NCBI RefSeq assembly: GCF_002154505.1
Contig: NZ_MUBM01000013.1
Span: forward strand, 1 to 33,799
Length of the DNA stretch: 33,799 nt
DNA from: Streptomyces carpinensis
GTDB lineage: Bacteria > Actinomycetota > Actinomycetes > Streptomycetales > Streptomycetaceae
Reading direction: 5' to 3'
Shown: piece after piece, positions 32,076 through 33,799 of the stretch
Layout of the letters: every line of letters starts with the position of its first letter
Numbering within the stretch: position 1 is the stretch's first letter
Made by a program: the position numbers and the translations under genes
Notes under the pieces: model-generated
Told to the model about the DNA's origin: nothing
Seen by the model: only the letters and a program-made list of their open reading frames with translations
Databases searched by the model: none

Positions 32076-32469
32076 GGGCACGGGCCGGCTGCACTGGTGG
32101 CAGCGGGTCACCGACGTGCACATGCCCCCCGTCCCGTCTGCGTCATCGCCCCGCAGTGGTCGGGGCTCTGGCGCGGGGGCCGATGGCGTTGACCTGCTTT
32201 GGCCGGGGTTCGGGCGGTCCTGGTCGGGACGGTGTGGCCGGGCATGGGTGAGGGCCCGAGCCAGTCAATTCTCGGACCCTCACCGTGTTCGCTATCCGCA
32301 GGGGACGGATACGCAGGACACGCGACGGCCTGCTCAACGATCCCTCCGGCTGTCAGATACGGGCGGCCTGAGCCAAAGACAGCACCCCGGCGCTCGAGTC
32401 GGCAGTTGATCCCGCGGGGACCGGGACCGGTCCGGGACCGGCCAGCCGCAGGACGCGCTCCTGCCGCGT
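32076..32469. other. 394-base stretch with no recognised gene
   Basis: Between the Rv1733c-type gene and the possible TetR tail I see only short open frames with no family motifs. The segment is rich in G-tract/CCGG patterns and looks like degraded sequence. Confidence 0.4.
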
Positions 32470-32675
32470 CAGGTCGGGTACGCCACCTTGGCCACCTGCA
32501 TCGCGGCCTACGAGCAATGGCTCGCCGACCAGAGCGCTGACCTGTCCCAACTGTGAATACCGCCATGCGCGACCTCCAAGACGGCTTCGGCGGCCATGAG
32601 CCGGCGGGCGGTTCCGCCGGTGGCACAGCAGTCGCCAGGTCCGGTCGTGCGAGACAAGCCCCGACGTCCTGAGCG
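32470..32675 (+). pseudogene. Possible TetR-family C-terminal fragment, frameshifted
   Basis: One frame reads QVGYATLATCIAAYEQWLADQSADLSQL to a TGA at 32553-32555. Shifting frame there continues with NTAMRDLQDGFGGHE, as expected for the last two helices of some actinobacterial TetR-type regulators (pattern AYEQWL...LL(D)xAMRxLxxGF). No DNA-binding domain or upstream portion is seen. The assignment rests on resemblance only. Confidence 0.35.
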
Positions 32676-32805
32676 AGCTACGCCGGGATGACACCGGGTT
32701 TTGCACCTCACACCGATCGCGTTCAAACAATGAATGATCACATCACGTGCCTCTGAGCCTCGGTGACGTCGGACTCTGTGTCGCTCGCAAAGTCATCGTC
32801 GCCGG

Positions 32806-33187
32806 TCAAGCGATGTAGCGGTACTCGCTGATCACGCCGCCGAGGATCCTGGTCCGCAGCACTCGGCGGGCGTTGAGGTCGTGCACTGTGGCGTCGGGCC
32901 GTTCCTTGGCATCAGTCGGTAGTTGCTGTCGGGCTTGGCGAGGTCGGTGGGCGTTGTAGTGCCGCTGGTAGGCGGCCAGGACCTGGCGGGCGTGGGCCTC
33001 GTTCACGATCAGGACGTGGTCGAGGGCCTCGCGCCGGATGCTGCCGATGATTCTCCCGCAGTGGGCGTTCACCCGTGGCGCGCTCTTGCCTCGTGCCGAG
33101 TGCGGTGTCGAGTACGGTGCGGCGTTCGACGCGGAACTCGCGCCAGGTCGGGCCGGAGCGGCGCGGTGCCGGGTCAATCCATTGCGA
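32806..33187 (-). pseudogene. Integrase-core transposase remnant (IS481/IS3-like), internally deleted
   Basis: On the minus strand, WIDPAPRRSGPTWREF (about 33181-33128) matches the start of the rve integrase region of a common actinobacterial transposase. After a frame change the C-terminal part follows from about 33081: APRVNAHCGRIIGSIRREALDH, IVNEAHARQVLAAYQRHYNAHRP and RRVLRTRILGGVISEYRY, with a stop at 32806. About 100 or more residues with the first two catalytic Asp are missing between them, so it is inactive. Its 5' end overlaps the last codons of the GntR gene, so the element inserted at or decayed against the end of that gene. Confidence 0.75.
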
Positions 33188-33799
33188 GGCGGGCGCGTAG
33201 GTCATCGAAGTGGCGGTGCATGGTCTCCACGGCGCGTGCACCGTCCTTCGCTTCGAGAGCCTCGACGAGTGCGCGGTGCTGCGCCCAGGTGGTTCGCGGA
33301 TCGGTGTGGACGTCGCCCAGTTCGGCGCGCACTTGGTGCAGGGCGGCCCAGAAGGCGTCCAGCACCTCGCTCAGCAGGTGGTTGCCGAGGGCGCGGTAGA
33401 GCGAGAGGTGGAAGGCGCGGTCGGTCTCCGGCCGGATCGCGTCGTGCTGCCGCGCCTCCTGCTCCATCGTGTCCACCAAGCGTTTGAGCTCGGCCAGGTC
33501 CTCGGTGGGAAGGGATGCGGCGACCGTCCCGATGAGCCCGGCCTCGAGTGCCTCCCGCACCTCCATCAGCTCGTGCAGGCTGGCCGCCCCCTGGTGGTGG
33601 TGCACCGCGGCGCGGAAGGCGATGCCGTCGATCAGCGGCTCCAGGGAGAGGTTCCCGACGTAGGTGCCGAAGCCGTGCCGGATATCGACGATGCGCATGG
33701 CCTGCAGTGCCTTGCTTGAAGAAGATGTTCGGGAACGCCAGGAAGCGGTGCCACTGAATGACCCGCATCTGAGTTCCGACCTGCGCAATCTGTCGCATC
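33174..33799 (-). pseudogene. GntR/FadR-type regulator lacking a recognisable DNA-binding domain
   Basis: The minus-strand frame carries the hinge KALQAMRIVDIRHGFGTYVG and then a complete FCD ligand domain. This includes LHELMEVREALEAGLIG, the metal/ligand-binding Asp and His residues in DRAFHLSLYRALGNHLL and a C-terminal helix with AQHRALVEALEAKDGARAVETMHRHFDDL. In FadR-type proteins the hinge follows a winged helix (LPSEREL...SR..VREAL). Here the upstream bases 33720-33799 read MRRSELRCGSFSGTASWRSRTSS and show no such domain in any frame. Either the 5' part was replaced by an insertion or deletion, or frameshifts have obscured it. The window ends before this can be settled. Confidence 0.7.

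Noticed and set aside
31059..32123. A 354-codon minus-strand open frame across the Rv1733c-type region
   Set aside because: No recognisable motif, His/Pro/Arg-rich translation, and antisense to family-like sequence on the plus strand.
413..33187. A composite transposon bounded by the two transposase remnants
   Set aside because: The remnants are from different families (IS1182-type and IS481/IS3-like) and no matching terminal repeats were seen.
1..33799. tRNA, rRNA, CRISPR arrays or riboswitches
   Set aside because: No cloverleaf, conserved rRNA segment, regularly spaced repeat array or known leader pattern was found on reading; no covariance search could be run.

Overview
The window is very GC-rich, has strong third-position GC bias and uses GTG as well as ATG starts. 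It carries actinobacterial families: an actinobacterial IHF, an F420-dependent luciferase-like oxidoreductase and an Rv1733c-type membrane protein. It reads as chromosome of a Streptomyces-like actinomycete. This is inferred from gene content; no rRNA or tRNA marker is present.

Layout. (1) 1-1188: the 3' end of a PfkB sugar kinase, then a frameshifted, deleted IS1182-type transposase remnant that runs up to the last codon of the next gene. (2) 1189-6311, minus strand: a branched-chain amino-acid-type (Liv/HAAT) ABC importer of only three genes, livG, one 936-residue LivH-LivM-LivF fusion, and a lipoprotein binding protein. (3) 6604-14725, plus strand: alpha-methylacyl-CoA racemase, an unequal pair of acyl-CoA dehydrogenases, a nitronate-monooxygenase-fold flavoprotein, two translationally coupled class III CoA-transferases and an SDR. 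(4) 14795-18516, minus strand: a TetR regulator, a thiolase-fold lipid-transfer protein with its DUF35/OB-fold partner, and a badly decayed MFS transporter. (5) 18770-29432, plus strand: a MaoC-type hydratase and MFE-2-type dehydrogenase; then, after a terminator and a 448-base gap, acyl-CoA synthetase, LLM oxidoreductase, metallo-beta-lactamase hydrolase, MFS permease, enoyl-CoA hydratase/isomerase, a second MaoC hydratase and a second MFS permease. (6) 29433-33799: a decayed flank with a second-type IHF gene, an internally deleted phosphotransferase, an Rv1733c-family gene split by an in-frame TAG, a possible TetR tail, an integrase-type transposase remnant and a GntR regulator lacking a recognisable DNA-binding domain.

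How the genes fit together. Regions 2-5 look like one uptake and CoA-thioester degradation module for a methyl-branched carboxylic acid. The ABC importer or MFS permeases bring the acid in. FadD or the CoA-transferase pair makes the thioester, and the racemase sets the 2-methyl stereochemistry. The dehydrogenase pair, MaoC hydratase and MFE-2-type SDR carry out a beta-oxidation turn. The thiolase-fold/DUF35 pair then cleaves, possibly as a retro-aldolase as in steroid side-chain degradation. No ring-cleavage, P450 or ketosteroid dehydrogenase gene is visible, so the substrate is open.

The main structural result is a 14-base near-palindrome of the form nnnAACGTGTwCnnn found in all three regulatory intergenic regions (6503-6516, 15548-15561, 18588-18601). 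This suggests that the TetR protein at 14795-15409 controls the whole module and itself. A second element, CTTGACAAGG(G)CGC, is shared by the two divergent promoter regions on the strand leading towards the operator.
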